Assembly (NCBI GenBank): GCA_023383015.1
Contig: JAHDXW010000001.1
Span: 124,001 to 188,000, forward strand
DNA: 64,000 nucleotides
Reading direction: 5' to 3'
DNA from: Paracoccaceae bacterium
GTDB taxonomy: Bacteria > Pseudomonadota > Alphaproteobacteria > Rhodobacterales > Rhodobacteraceae
The notes beneath the pieces were generated by a model. The model was not told the origin of the DNA, made no database searches, and saw only the letters and a list, made by a program, of their open reading frames with translations. Positions 27,447 through 37,010 of the stretch are shown one piece after another. The translations under genes and the position numbers were made by a program. Position 1 is the first letter of the stretch; each line of letters starts with the position of its first letter.

Positions 27447-28022
27447 ATGACCGTTTCGAACGTGAACACAGGCGCGGAAGGCCAGCCGCAGGCCGGCGCG
27501 ACGGAACCGGACGCCGCGGCAGCCGCCGCCGCCGAGGCCGCTGCGGCCGAGATCGCCCGGCTCGAGGCCGAGAACGCCGAGTTGCGCGACCGCTTCATCC
27601 GGGCACTTGCCGAGGCCGAGAATGCCCGCAAGCGCGGCGAGCGCGAGCGGCGCGAGGCCGAGCAGTATGGCGTCACCCGCTTCGCACGCGACATGCTGCC
27701 GGTCTACGATAACCTTCGCCGGGCACTGGACGCCGCCGGCCCCGAGGCGCGCGCGGCCGGCCAGGCACTGATCGAGGGCGTGGAGCTGACGCTGCGCGAC
27801 CTGCAGCACAGCTTCGAGCGCCACGGCATCCGCCGCATCGCCCCGGCTCTCGGCGCAGCGTTCGACCCGCAGCTTCACGAGGCGATGTTTGAGGCGCCGG
27901 TGCCGCATGTGCCGGCCGGCGGCATCATCCAGGTCATGACCGAGGGCTTCCTGCTGCACGACCGGCTGCTGCGGCCGGCGCAGGTCGGCGTGTCCTCCTC
28001 CGCACCGGCCCCGGTCAAGTAG
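27447..28022 (+). CDS. grpE: Nucleotide exchange factor GrpE
   Basis: A 191-residue GrpE, the exchange factor for DnaK. A low-complexity Ala/Glu N-terminus leads into a long coiled coil (about residues 30-75, including ENAELRDRFIRALAEAENARKR), then the four-helix bundle and the beta wing (GAAFDPQLHEAMFEAPVPHVPAGGIIQVMTEGF). It follows hrcA by 3 nt and overlaps the convergent mutS by 8 nt at the 3' end. dnaK is not in the window. Confidence 0.95.
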   Translation: MTVSNVNTGAEGQPQAGATEPDAAAAAAAEAAAAEIARLEAENAELRDRFIRALAEAENARKRGERERREAEQYGVTRFARDMLPVYDNLRRALDAAGPEARAAGQALIEGVELTLRDLQHSFERHGIRRIAPALGAAFDPQLHEAMFEAPVPHVPAGGIIQVMTEGFLLHDRLLRPAQVGVSSSAPAPVK

Positions 28023-30672
28023 GCCCTCCCCGCGGCAGCAGCGCCTTCAGCTCGTAAAGCACCGCCAGGGCCTCGCGCGGCGACAGCGCGTCGGGGTCCA
28101 GCGCCGCCAGCCGGGCCTCGGCCGCTGACGGCCCGGTGCGGGGGGCCGGCGCGGCGGCACGGGACGCTGCGGCAAAAAGCGGCAGGTCGTCGATCACCGC
28201 CGCCCGCCGCCCGCCGCCCTCGCGCTCCCCGCGCTCCAGCACCTCCAGAACGACCCGTGCCCGGCCGACAACCGCCTCGGGAAGCCCGGCCAGCCGCGCC
28301 ACCTGCACCCCGTAGGACCGGTCGGCCGCGCCCGGCCGCACCTCGTGAAGGAACACCAGCTCCCCCTGCCACTCGCGCACCGCGAGCGTGGCATTGCACA
28401 CCCCGGCCAGCCGTCCGGCCAGCGCCGTCATCTCGTGGTAATGGGTGGCGAACAGGCCGCGGCAGCGGCTGACGTCGTGAAGGTACTCCAGCGTCGCCCA
28501 GGCTATCGACAGCCCGTCATAGGTGGCAGTGCCGCGGCCGATCTCGTCCAGGATCACCAGCGCCCGGTCGTCGGCGGCATTCAGGATGGCCGCCGTCTCC
28601 ACCATCTCGACCAGAAAGGTCGACCGCCCGCGCGCCAGGTCGTCGGCCGCGCCTACCCGGCTGAAGATCTGGCTGACCAGCCCGATCCGGGCCCGGCGTG
28701 CCGGCACGAATGAACCGGCCTGCGCAAGCAGCGCGATTAGCGCGTTCTGGCGCAGGAAGGTGGACTTGCCGCCCATGTTCGGCCCCGTGACAAGCCAGAT
28801 CGCGGCGTCGCCGGCGGTGCCGGATGTCAGCAGGCAGTCGTTGGCCACGAACGGTTTGCCGGCACGGCGCAGCGCGGCCTCCACCACCGGGTGCCGGCCG
28901 GCCTCGACCAGGAACGCCCGCCCCTCCTCCAGCTCCGGCCTGCACCAGCCGTCCTCGACGGCCCGCTCGGCAAAGGCCGCATGCAGGTCCGCGACCGCAA
29001 GGGCACGTCCGGCGGCGGCGACTGCCGCTGCCGCCTCCAGAACCCGGGTGCGCATCTCCTCGAAGATGCGCCGCTCGATCTCGAGCGCCTCCGCACCGGC
29101 GTTGAGGATGCGCGATTCCAGCTCCGACAGCTCGTCGGTCGCGAAGCGCAACGCATTGGCCGTGGTCTGGCGGTGGCGGAAGCGCCCGGCCAGCGGCGCC
29201 GAAAGCATCCGCTCGGCATGCGTCGCCGTTGTCTCGACATGGTAACCCAGCACGTTGTTGTGCCGGATCTTCAGCGAGGCGATGGCGGTCTCGGCCTGGT
29301 AGCGAGCCTGCATTCCTGCGACCACCCCGCGCCCTTCGTCGCGCAGCCGCCGGGCCTCGTCCAGCGTCGGGTCGTGGCCCGCGCGCACGAAGCCGCCGTC
29401 GCGCACCAGCGCGGGCGGCTCCTCCACCAGGGCTGCGGCCAGCGCCCCGGCCAGCGCCTCGTGCCCGGAAAGCCCGGCCGCCGCCGCCTCCAGCGCCGCA
29501 GCACCGCAGCCGGCCAGCATGCCGGCGATCGCCGCGCCTTCCTCAAGTCCTCGCCGAAGCGCGGCAAGGTCGCGCGGCCCTCCGCGCTCGAGCGCCAGCC
29601 GCGACAGCGCCCGGTCGATGTCGGGAACCCGCCGCAGCCGCTCGCGCAGCCGCTCGCGCAGACCGGCATCCTCGACCAGCAGCGCCACCGCCGCCTGCCG
29701 CGCGCGCAACTCGCCAAGCTCGCGCGAGGGCGCGGCCAGCCGCCGCTCCAGGAGCCGCCCGCCGCCCGCCGTCAACGTCCGGTCGACCGCCGCCAGGAGC
29801 GAGCCCTCGCGCCCCCCCGCCTGCGCGGCGGTGATCTCGAGGTTTCGCCGCGTCGCCGCGTCGATCTGCACGCTCGCCCCCGGCTCCTCGCGCCGCGGCG
29901 GCTGCAGGTAGGGCAGCCGGCCCTTCTGTGTCAGCTCGAGGTAGTCCGCGATCGCCCCCAGCGCTGCCAGCTCCGCCCGCCCGAAGGTGCCGAAGGCGTC
30001 GGGCGTCCGCACCGCGTAAAGCGCCGCAAGCCGCTGCTCCGCCGCAACCGAATCAAAGCTCGCCCGGCCGAGCGGCGTCACCACCGCCCCGACCTCCGCG
30101 GCCAGCTCCGCAACCCAGCCCCCGCCGCCCTCTGCCACCAGCAGCTCGCGCGGGCACAGCCGGGCAAGCTCGGCCGCCAGCCGCGGCCGCGGACAGGCAA
30201 TCACCGTCAGGCCGCCGGTCGAGATGTCGGCCACCGCCAGCGCCGCCTCCTCGCGCACCTCCGCCCAGGCGGCGAGGAAGTTGTGCCGGCGTGCCTCGAG
30301 CAGGCTCTCCTCGGTCAGCGTTCCGGGGGTGACGAGGCGAACCACCTCGCGGTGCACCACCGCCTTCGCCCCCCGCCGCCGCGCCTCGGCGGGGTCCTCC
30401 ATCTGCTCGGCCACCGCGACGCGAAAGCCCTTGCGGATCAGCGTCAGCAGATAGCCCTCGGCGGCAGCCACCGGCACACCGCACATCGGGATGTCCCGCC
30501 CCGCATGCATCCCACGTCGGGTCAGCGCGATGTCCAGCGCCGATGCCGCCGCGACCGCGTCGTCGAAGAACATCTCGTAGAAATCGCCCATCCGGTAGAA
30601 CAGCAGCGCGTCGGGATGCGCGGCCTTGATCTGCAGATACTGCGCCATCATCGGCGAGGCGGTGTCGGTCAC
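28015..30672 (-). CDS. mutS: DNA mismatch repair protein MutS
   Basis: An 885-residue mismatch sensor. The N-terminal FYRMGDFYEMFFDDA contains the Phe-X-Glu that probes mismatches; the connector, lever and clamp follow; TGPNMGGKSTFLRQ near residue 628 is Walker A and VILDEIGRGTATYDG the Walker B/D-loop. The C-terminal segment after about residue 800 is Ala/Arg-rich and ends in the usual dimerisation stretch. It is divergent from the repeat-protein gene and their 136-nt spacer contains an FNR-type palindrome about 70 nt from its start. Confidence 0.96.
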   Translation of the reverse strand: MTDTASPMMAQYLQIKAAHPDALLFYRMGDFYEMFFDDAVAAASALDIALTRRGMHAGRDIPMCGVPVAAAEGYLLTLIRKGFRVAVAEQMEDPAEARRRGAKAVVHREVVRLVTPGTLTEESLLEARRHNFLAAWAEVREEAALAVADISTGGLTVIACPRPRLAAELARLCPRELLVAEGGGGWVAELAAEVGAVVTPLGRASFDSVAAEQRLAALYAVRTPDAFGTFGRAELAALGAIADYLELTQKGRLPYLQPPRREEPGASVQIDAATRRNLEITAAQAGGREGSLLAAVDRTLTAGGGRLLERRLAAPSRELGELRARQAAVALLVEDAGLRERLRERLRRVPDIDRALSRLALERGGPRDLAALRRGLEEGAAIAGMLAGCGAAALEAAAAGLSGHEALAGALAAALVEEPPALVRDGGFVRAGHDPTLDEARRLRDEGRGVVAGMQARYQAETAIASLKIRHNNVLGYHVETTATHAERMLSAPLAGRFRHRQTTANALRFATDELSELESRILNAGAEALEIERRIFEEMRTRVLEAAAAVAAAGRALAVADLHAAFAERAVEDGWCRPELEEGRAFLVEAGRHPVVEAALRRAGKPFVANDCLLTSGTAGDAAIWLVTGPNMGGKSTFLRQNALIALLAQAGSFVPARRARIGLVSQIFSRVGAADDLARGRSTFLVEMVETAAILNAADDRALVILDEIGRGTATYDGLSIAWATLEYLHDVSRCRGLFATHYHEMTALAGRLAGVCNATLAVREWQGELVFLHEVRPGAADRSYGVQVARLAGLPEAVVGRARVVLEVLERGEREGGGRRAAVIDDLPLFAAASRAAAPAPRTGPSAAEARLAALDPDALSPREALAVLYELKALLPRGGPT

Positions 30673-30735
30673 GGCGCATCCACTTCCTGCGGCAGCCGGG
30701 CGAGCCTAGGCCAATCCCCCCGCGAAGGGAATCGC

Positions 30736-30749
30736 TTGACCCAGATCAA
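30736..30749. promoter_or_regulatory. FNR/FnrL-type box between mutS and the repeat-protein gene
   Basis: TTGACCCAGATCAA fits the FNR half-sites TTGAT/C and ATCAA with a 4-nt spacer, as in Rhodobacter FnrL targets. Its centre is about 66 nt before the repeat-protein start and about 70 nt before mutS. A centre near -41.5 would put a rightward transcript start near 30784. Control of the repeat gene seems more natural than control of mutS, but the site is symmetric. Binding is inferred. Confidence 0.6.
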
Positions 30750-30808
30750 CGCTGCCGGCGCGGCGCCCCGCCATCCTCGACATCGACGCATAGCGATTGG
30801 AGGATGTC

Positions 30809-32176
30809 ATGCGGCGCAGCATGTCGGTCTTGGCAATTCTTGCCTCCGCCCTCGCGGCCCCCGCCGGTGCGGTGACCGAGGCGGACGCCACCGCCACCTC
30901 TCGCGACCGCATCGCGCTCTGCCAGGACGCCGGCCGCGAGATTGCCCGGCAGGCCGACCTGCACCGCGCCGAACTCGACGCCTGGAAGGCGTTCCGCCAG
31001 GGGCTGCGGGCCGAACTCGGCCGCGGCGCCGCACGGCTTGGCGACGAGCACCGCCGCGCCCGCGCGGTCGAGGACCGGGCCGCCTCCGCGGCCGCTGGGC
31101 TCGTGCCGCTTGGTGGCGATGCGGCGCATGTGCCGCACATCGGCTGGGGCATCTTCGGCTACTTCGAGCAGCGCCGCGCCGACACCAACCGCGCCATCGC
31201 CGAGGCCGAGGGCACGGTGGGTGCCGGCGAATACGGCTTTCACGTCGCCGGCCAGGGCTGGATGACCGGCGATGCGCTCGACGCCGCCATCGCCGCCGAC
31301 GCCCAGCGCCGTGTCGACCATGATGCCGCCGTCGGTGCAGGAACCTTCGCCGTGGCCTACCCGGGTCTCGGCTGGATCGACCGCAACGGCGTGGAGGCCT
31401 GCATCGCCGCCGCCGAGCAGGAGATCGCCAACACCCGCGCCACGATCGCCGCGGGTGAATACGCTGTCGCCCTGCCCGCGCTCGGCTGGGTGACCCGGAA
31501 TTCCGTGAACGCGATGATTGCGGCCGCGGAAGGCGAGCTCAGGGGCATCGAGGACTCGCTGCGCGCCGGCACGCTCGGCATCGCACGCCCCGGCCGCGGC
31601 TGGTTTGACGGCAACGGCCTTGACAGCTGGATCACCGCGAACGAGGCGGCACGGGCCGATGTCGCCCGCCTCCTGGGGTCCGGCACCTACGGCTATCCCT
31701 TCCCGACCGCGGGCTGGCTCGACCGAAACGCCATCGACGCCCAGGTCGCCGACCGCGAGAACGGCATCGCCGAGGTCCGCCGCCTGTCCGACAGCGGCAC
31801 CTATGGGGTGCCCGGGGCGCTGGGCTGGGTCGACGCGAACGGCGCCCGCAACGCCCTTGCCCTGCCCACCTGCCGGGAGAACGGGCCCCAGCCCTGCGTT
31901 CCGGCCGAACACCGGCCGCATTACGAGGACGCGCTGCGCCGCATCCCGATTGCGGTTGCCACCGACATCGCCATCCGCCAGCTCGAGGTTGAACGGCTGC
32001 GCAGCTGGCGCGCCGCGCTCGAATCCCACGCCACGCCGGACTACGACCGGCTCGCCGTCGAACGCAGCCTCCTCGGCGTGCTCGAGGCCGAGTTCGACAT
32101 CGATCTCGCTGCCAACCGCACCCGCATCGAGCGCCACATTGCCTGGCTGCGCCGCAACCTCGAGATGATCCCCTGA
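30809..32176 (+). CDS. Unrecognised secreted protein with tandem 38-residue GW repeats
   Basis: I do not recognise this 455-residue protein. A signal peptide (RRSMSVLAILASALAAPAGA) indicates export. Residues 30-110 are helical and charged. Residues 141-330 are five consecutive repeats of exactly 38 residues, with a half unit before (111-140) and a shortened sixth after (331-350). Each unit opens with an aromatic strand (EYGF, TFAV, EYAV, TLGI, TYGY), then xxGW[IVFL]D/TRN and a helix ending in AG or SG. A Cys-containing linker (355, 363) and a helical tail follow. GGAGG lies 5 nt before the ATG. The FNR-type box upstream suggests oxygen-responsive expression. Confidence 0.85.
   Translation: MRRSMSVLAILASALAAPAGAVTEADATATSRDRIALCQDAGREIARQADLHRAELDAWKAFRQGLRAELGRGAARLGDEHRRARAVEDRAASAAAGLVPLGGDAAHVPHIGWGIFGYFEQRRADTNRAIAEAEGTVGAGEYGFHVAGQGWMTGDALDAAIAADAQRRVDHDAAVGAGTFAVAYPGLGWIDRNGVEACIAAAEQEIANTRATIAAGEYAVALPALGWVTRNSVNAMIAAAEGELRGIEDSLRAGTLGIARPGRGWFDGNGLDSWITANEAARADVARLLGSGTYGYPFPTAGWLDRNAIDAQVADRENGIAEVRRLSDSGTYGVPGALGWVDANGARNALALPTCRENGPQPCVPAEHRPHYEDALRRIPIAVATDIAIRQLEVERLRSWRAALESHATPDYDRLAVERSLLGVLEAEFDIDLAANRTRIERHIAWLRRNLEMIP
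31229..31858 (+). repeat. Tandem 114-bp coding repeats (five full units and a partial)
   Basis: Units encode residues 141-178, 179-216, 217-254, 255-292 and 293-330, then a partial unit to 350. Shared positions are an aromatic residue at 2, GW at about 10-11, Asp/Arg-Asn at about 13-15, small helix residues to about 25, and Gly at 38. Protein identity between units is moderate while the period is exact, so this is an old, selected repeat and not a recent DNA slippage product. Confidence 0.85.
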
Positions 32177-32569
32177 TATCGCCGGGCCGCGGGCGGGCAG
32201 TGCCCGCTCCAGCCCCGTCCGGCGGCCGCCACCCTGGACCGGAATCTCCGCAATCGTCGCGTCGCCGGTGACGTCGCGCCATACCCGGCCGCCCGCGTCC
32301 AGACGCGCGAACAGGGCGGCGAAGCTCGCCGCCCGTGTCGTCCCGATCCCGGTCAGGTCCGGGCCGAGGTTACGCGCCGATTTCTTGGGGTACCCAAACC
32401 GGTCACCGCGCTTCGGCCACACGTCGGCGCCGTCGCTGCCTCGCGCGCGGCAGCGGCGAAACCGGTCGGTGCGGTGCTCATGGCACGGCCGAGCCTGGCG
32501 CGCCGAGGGGACGGTGGCCAGGGCCGGGCGCCTCGCCGCGAAAGCCTTGACAAGGACTTGATGATGCTC

Positions 32570-32585
32570 AACCACATCAGTGGTT
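32570..32585. promoter_or_regulatory. Inverted repeat AACCAC-N4-GTGGTT upstream of argG
   Basis: A 6-4-6 inverted repeat 135 nt before the argG start, just downstream of TTGACA at 32547-32552. Its size fits a dimeric regulator's operator. No good -10 hexamer is found at the correct distance from TTGACA, so the promoter itself is uncertain. Confidence 0.35.
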
Positions 32586-32602
32586 TCAATGGGTTGCATC
32601 CT

Positions 32603-32618
32603 GTCCCACGCGTGGGAC
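32603..32618. promoter_or_regulatory. Perfect 16-bp palindrome GTCCCACGCGTGGGAC
   Basis: A gapless perfect palindrome 17 nt after the previous inverted repeat and about 102 nt before argG. It could be an operator or a cruciform-prone site. I do not recognise the binding protein. Perfect 16-mers like this are rare in the window; parS site 1 is the other obvious one. Confidence 0.4.
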
Positions 32619-32720
32619 GCAGCCCGTCCCCCGGCAACGGCAAGGCCGGTCCGCCCTTGCCCGCGCGCCCCGAAGGGGCTAAGTGCGGCCGCTGACCGCC
32701 GCCCTGAACGGAGCATCCCC

Positions 32721-33953
<1,233 letters not shown>

Positions 33954-34002
33954 GGCCGCCACCGGCCCCGGCGGCGACGCCGCCCGACGGCGGGGGCGGC
34001 CG

Positions 34003-34944
34003 CTACCGCCCCTGTCCGGACACGCCCGCGGCCACTGCCGCCTCGGCCTGCAGGAGTGCCGAAACGACCCGGACCGGCACCGACAGCTCCGAAAAGGCGC
34101 GGCGGATGTTCTCGGCGAGCCGATCCTCGCCGGCAAAGGGGTTGGCGATCCGGAAGAGGTCGCGGTCGAGGCGCAGCGCGACATGGGTCATGCGCCCGTC
34201 GCTCATGGCCGAGTAGAGCCGGGCATGCCCGCCGATCCCGCTGACCATTCCCTTCAGGGCATCAAGCACCGCCGCCAGCGCCGGCGTGTCGGCCGGGTTG
34301 GACGAGGGCGCCCAGACGCCCAGCACCTCGCCCGAAGGGCCCGTGAGGTTGCGCACACGGGTCAGGTCGGCAACCCCGATGCGGATCGCCGGGCCGCGCG
34401 TCTCGCGTTCGACAGCGAGGAAGAAATGCGGCAGTGCAACGAGGTTCGGCACCGCCGCGACGATGCCCCGAAAGGCGGTGCGGGAGTCCGTGCCGCCGGC
34501 CGACAGTGTCACCTCGGCGAAGCGGATCGTGCGGCCGCCGATCGCCCCTTCGACGACATCGTCCACGATCCGCTGCGACGCCCGGGGCAGCAGCCGTTCG
34601 GGCAGGGAGTCGAGAAAGGCGCGATCGTCCTGGCGGTAGGACAGCCCGATGGCGCGGGCGAGGCCGGGCATGACCAGTGCCTCCACCCGCCGGCGGGTGC
34701 GCCGGAACACCATCAGCGCGCCGACGCCGGAGACGATGAGCACGCCCGCCGACCATCCCGCCCCAGCCGGGCCGATCGCCGCGACGGGGACTGCCGCCAG
34801 CGCCACGGCCACCGCAGAGATCTGCCCGATCCTGCGCAGCCCAGCCCGCCCCTCGGCCCGCAGCCGGGGAAGTAGATCTGCCACGGCCACCCCGACGTCG
34901 GACGGGGCAGCGGCGGGGGATGCACCTCTCGCGGCGGCGGTCAA
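34003..34944 (-). CDS. DUF3137-like membrane protein
   Basis: A 313-residue protein with two adjacent hydrophobic segments at about 43-60 and 66-82, followed by a soluble domain. The segment SLPERLLPRASQRIVDDVVEGAIGGRTIRFAEVTL followed by RTAFRGIVAAV resembles the DUF3137 pattern (acidic residue, Gly-rich turn, FAE strand, FxG strand). No enzymatic motif is seen. Its start overlaps the stop of the sulfotransferase-like gene in ATGA, so it is the third gene of a leftward set with the aminotransferase. Function is unknown. Confidence 0.6.
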   Translation of the reverse strand: MTAAARGASPAAAPSDVGVAVADLLPRLRAEGRAGLRRIGQISAVAVALAAVPVAAIGPAGAGWSAGVLIVSGVGALMVFRRTRRRVEALVMPGLARAIGLSYRQDDRAFLDSLPERLLPRASQRIVDDVVEGAIGGRTIRFAEVTLSAGGTDSRTAFRGIVAAVPNLVALPHFFLAVERETRGPAIRIGVADLTRVRNLTGPSGEVLGVWAPSSNPADTPALAAVLDALKGMVSGIGGHARLYSAMSDGRMTHVALRLDRDLFRIANPFAGEDRLAENIRRAFSELSVPVRVVSALLQAEAAVAAGVSGQGR

Positions 34945-35681
34945 CCGGCCGGCCCGGGTCGGATGCGGCAGGCGGCGAGGCGGTCGTAAGCGGCAAGGCC
35001 AGCCTCGGCAAGCCTTGCGTAGTCGGCCTCTAGCGCAGGCAGCGGACCCTCCGGTTCCTCGAACCCGGTCGAGCGGCGGACGGCGCCGTACCAGTGCGGC
35101 GCCCAGACGCCGTCGTGGGGCTTGGGCCCCGCCTCCCAGGCCAGCATGCGCGGGGTGAAGGGGATGGCGAGTGCGGCGCAGAGTCCGGCGAGCGCGCCGG
35201 GCGGGTCGGCGCGGATGTCGGCCGAATCGATCACCGGCGGCGCCCGCCCGAGCCAGCCGGCGACCTCGTCGAACAGCGCCGCCTGCTGGATGAAGCCGAG
35301 GTCGGCAAGTGTGGGAGCCTCGCGCTTGCGGACGTAGCTGGCCACAACCCGCGCCGGGTGGCGGATGAGAAAGACATTGGTGCAGGCACGCATGAAGCCG
35401 CGCGGGAACTCCGGCAGCATGTGCATCGTCATCTGCTTCTGGTAGAAGAGCGGCCGGCCGGCCGGGCCGTCGGCGGCGCAGGCCGCGCCAACCCGAACCG
35501 GGTCGGGGTCGTGTGTGGCAATGATTGCCTCGCGCATGGGGTGGTCAAGCCCGGTGGCCGCAAGGTAGGCGGCGTAGAAGGGCTCGTCCCAGACGTCGCA
35601 GTCGCCACGGGCCGCAAAGGCATACATCAGCGCGGTCGAGAGGTTTCGCGGCCCCGACCACATCGCGATGCGGCGGGTCAT
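34941..35681 (-). CDS. Sulfotransferase-like P-loop protein
   Basis: A 246-residue P-loop protein. The N-terminus IAMWSGPRNLSTALMYAF matches the 5'-PSB loop of sulfotransferases (PAPS 5'-phosphate binding), QKQMTMHMLPEF follows, and NVFLIRHPARVVASYVR matches the 3'-PB motif with the Arg and Ser that contact PAPS. The acceptor is unknown. It lies immediately downstream of a class IV aminotransferase with ATGA overlap. Plant proteins named branched-chain-aminotransferase-like combine a P-loop domain of this kind with an aminotransferase domain, as I recall, which supports a joint pathway. Confidence 0.65.
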   Translation of the reverse strand: MTRRIAMWSGPRNLSTALMYAFAARGDCDVWDEPFYAAYLAATGLDHPMREAIIATHDPDPVRVGAACAADGPAGRPLFYQKQMTMHMLPEFPRGFMRACTNVFLIRHPARVVASYVRKREAPTLADLGFIQQAALFDEVAGWLGRAPPVIDSADIRADPPGALAGLCAALAIPFTPRMLAWEAGPKPHDGVWAPHWYGAVRRSTGFEEPEGPLPALEADYARLAEAGLAAYDRLAACRIRPGPAG

Positions 35682-36589
35682 GCCGCCACCAGCGCCTTGT
35701 AGAGGTCGCGGATGCGTGCGGTGACCGGGCCGAGCTGACCGCTGCCGATGATCCGCCCGTCGATCATCCCCACCGGCGTCTGTGCCCCGAAGGTGCCGGT
35801 CAGGAAGGCCTCGTCGGCGGAGTAGGCATCGACCAGCGTAAAGTTGCGCTCGAACGCCGGAATCGCGTGGCGGCGGCAGAGCATCAGCACCTTGGCGCGG
35901 GTGATGCCGTTGAGGCAGTAGTCGCCCGTCGAGGTCCAGACTTGGCCCTTGCGGACGATGAAGACATTGCAGGCATTGGTGGTGTTCACGAAGCCGTGGA
36001 CGTCGAGCATCAGAGCCTCGTCGGCGCCGGCCTTCTGTGCGGCGATGCAGGCGAGGATGCAGTTCAGCTTGGAGTGCGAGTTCAGCCTGGGGTCCTGGCT
36101 CATCGGCAGGCCCCGGATGTGGGGCACGGTGGCCAGCCGCACGGGCCGCGGAAGCCTTGGCCGCGAATGCTCCATGATGATCGCGACGGTCGGGCCGGAG
36201 CGCGAGAAGTGCGGGTGCTGGAAGGGGCGTGCCTTGATCCCGCGGGTCACCATCAGCCGTGCATGGGCGTCGCTGTGCATGCCGTTGGCGGCCCGCGTCG
36301 CCTCCAGCGCCGCCAGCAGCGCGGCGCGGTCCATGCCGATGTCGAGGTCGATGGCACGGGCGGCCTCGAACAGCCGGTCGAGATGCTCGTCCACGAAGGC
36401 CCAGCGGCCGTTGTAGAGGCGCAGCCCCTCCCAGACCCCGTCTCCCATCATGAAGCCCGAATCGTAGACGCTGACGCGCGCCTCGGCCTTGGGCACGAGC
36501 GTGCCGTCCAGCCAGAGGATCAGCCGGTCGTTGCGCGCATCCTCCTCGGCTTCATGCGTGCCGGCGTGATCGGCCGCGGTCGTCTGCAT
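35678..36589 (-). CDS. Class IV PLP-dependent aminotransferase (branched-chain/D-amino-acid type)
   Basis: A 303-residue fold-type IV aminotransferase. VYDSGFMMGDGVWEGLRLYNG near 41-61, RGIKARPFQHPHF, and the PLP lysine in NSHSKLNCILA (K174) are typical, followed by FVNTTNACNVF and TGTFGAQTPV near the C-terminus, which bind the cofactor phosphate. It could be a branched-chain aminotransferase, D-amino-acid transaminase or 4-amino-4-deoxychorismate lyase relative; coupling to a sulfotransferase-like gene suggests a less usual substrate. It is the first gene of the leftward trio. Confidence 0.8.
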   Translation of the reverse strand: MQTTAADHAGTHEAEEDARNDRLILWLDGTLVPKAEARVSVYDSGFMMGDGVWEGLRLYNGRWAFVDEHLDRLFEAARAIDLDIGMDRAALLAALEATRAANGMHSDAHARLMVTRGIKARPFQHPHFSRSGPTVAIIMEHSRPRLPRPVRLATVPHIRGLPMSQDPRLNSHSKLNCILACIAAQKAGADEALMLDVHGFVNTTNACNVFIVRKGQVWTSTGDYCLNGITRAKVLMLCRRHAIPAFERNFTLVDAYSADEAFLTGTFGAQTPVGMIDGRIIGSGQLGPVTARIRDLYKALVAA

Positions 36590-36668
36590 GGGTCACCTCC
36601 CGCTGTCGCGAACAGCGTAGAGGCCCACCGCGGTGGCGCCAAGGGCGCGCGCGGCACCGCTGGCGGCG

Positions 36669-37010
36669 TCAGGCGGCGGCGCGGCCCAGAAGGTCGTCGG
36701 CCTCGGCCAGGAAGACGGCGCGCGAGCGGTCGTAGACGGCGACCAGCCCGGCGACATCGACCGCGGCGGCCTCGCCCGCCGCGGCCCGTTGCTCGCCTGC
36801 GTGACAGAGGGCCCCGAATGCGGCGAAGCCGAGGTTCAGCGCGCTGCCCTTGAGGAAGTGGAGGTCCGATTCGAGACGCGCAGGATCCGGCTCTGTGCGC
36901 AGGCGCCCCACGACCGCATCGACCTCCTCGAGGAACAGCTCGACAACGTCGCCGAAATCGTCGCTTCCCACCTCATCGCGAAGGCGTCGCGCGCGCGCCC
37001 AATCGATCAT
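36669..37010 (-). CDS. Hpt (histidine phosphotransfer) domain protein
   Basis: A 113-residue all-helical single-domain protein. ESDLHFLKGSALNLGF contains the phosphorylatable His (H51) in the HxxKG context of Hpt domains. The ATG at 37010 is chosen because GGAGG stands 6 nt upstream; the longer TTG start would waste it. It is transcribed away from a receiver-phosphatase gene across a 176-nt spacer, so it may relay phosphate to that receiver or draw it off. No histidine kinase is near. Confidence 0.85.
   Translation of the reverse strand: MIDWARARRLRDEVGSDDFGDVVELFLEEVDAVVGRLRTEPDPARLESDLHFLKGSALNLGFAAFGALCHAGEQRAAAGEAAAVDVAGLVAVYDRSRAVFLAEADDLLGRAAA

Larger units (their letters stand above)
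32177..32720. other. 544-nt gene-poor stretch upstream of argG
   Basis: No gene on either strand is supported here. A minus-strand frame from an ATG at 32599 reads a natural-looking N-terminus ([20 protein letters not shown]) and later WPKRGDRFGYPKKSARNLGPD, but runs without a stop into the antisense of the repeat-protein gene and I cannot name it; it may be a decayed gene. The 3' half (about 32540-32600) is AT-richer and holds the two inverted repeats listed separately. No tRNA or clear rho-independent terminator is visible. Confidence 0.5.

Noticed and set aside
32547-32552. TTGACA as the -35 of an argG promoter
   Set aside because: Perfect hexamer, but no acceptable -10 occurs 16-18 nt downstream (the position reads AACCAC, part of the inverted repeat).
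33954-34002. Strong GC-rich hairpin (CCGCCC...GGGCGG) between argG and the DUF3137-like gene
   Set aside because: No U-tract follows on either strand, so I do not call it a rho-independent terminator; GC hairpins of this strength are common here by chance.
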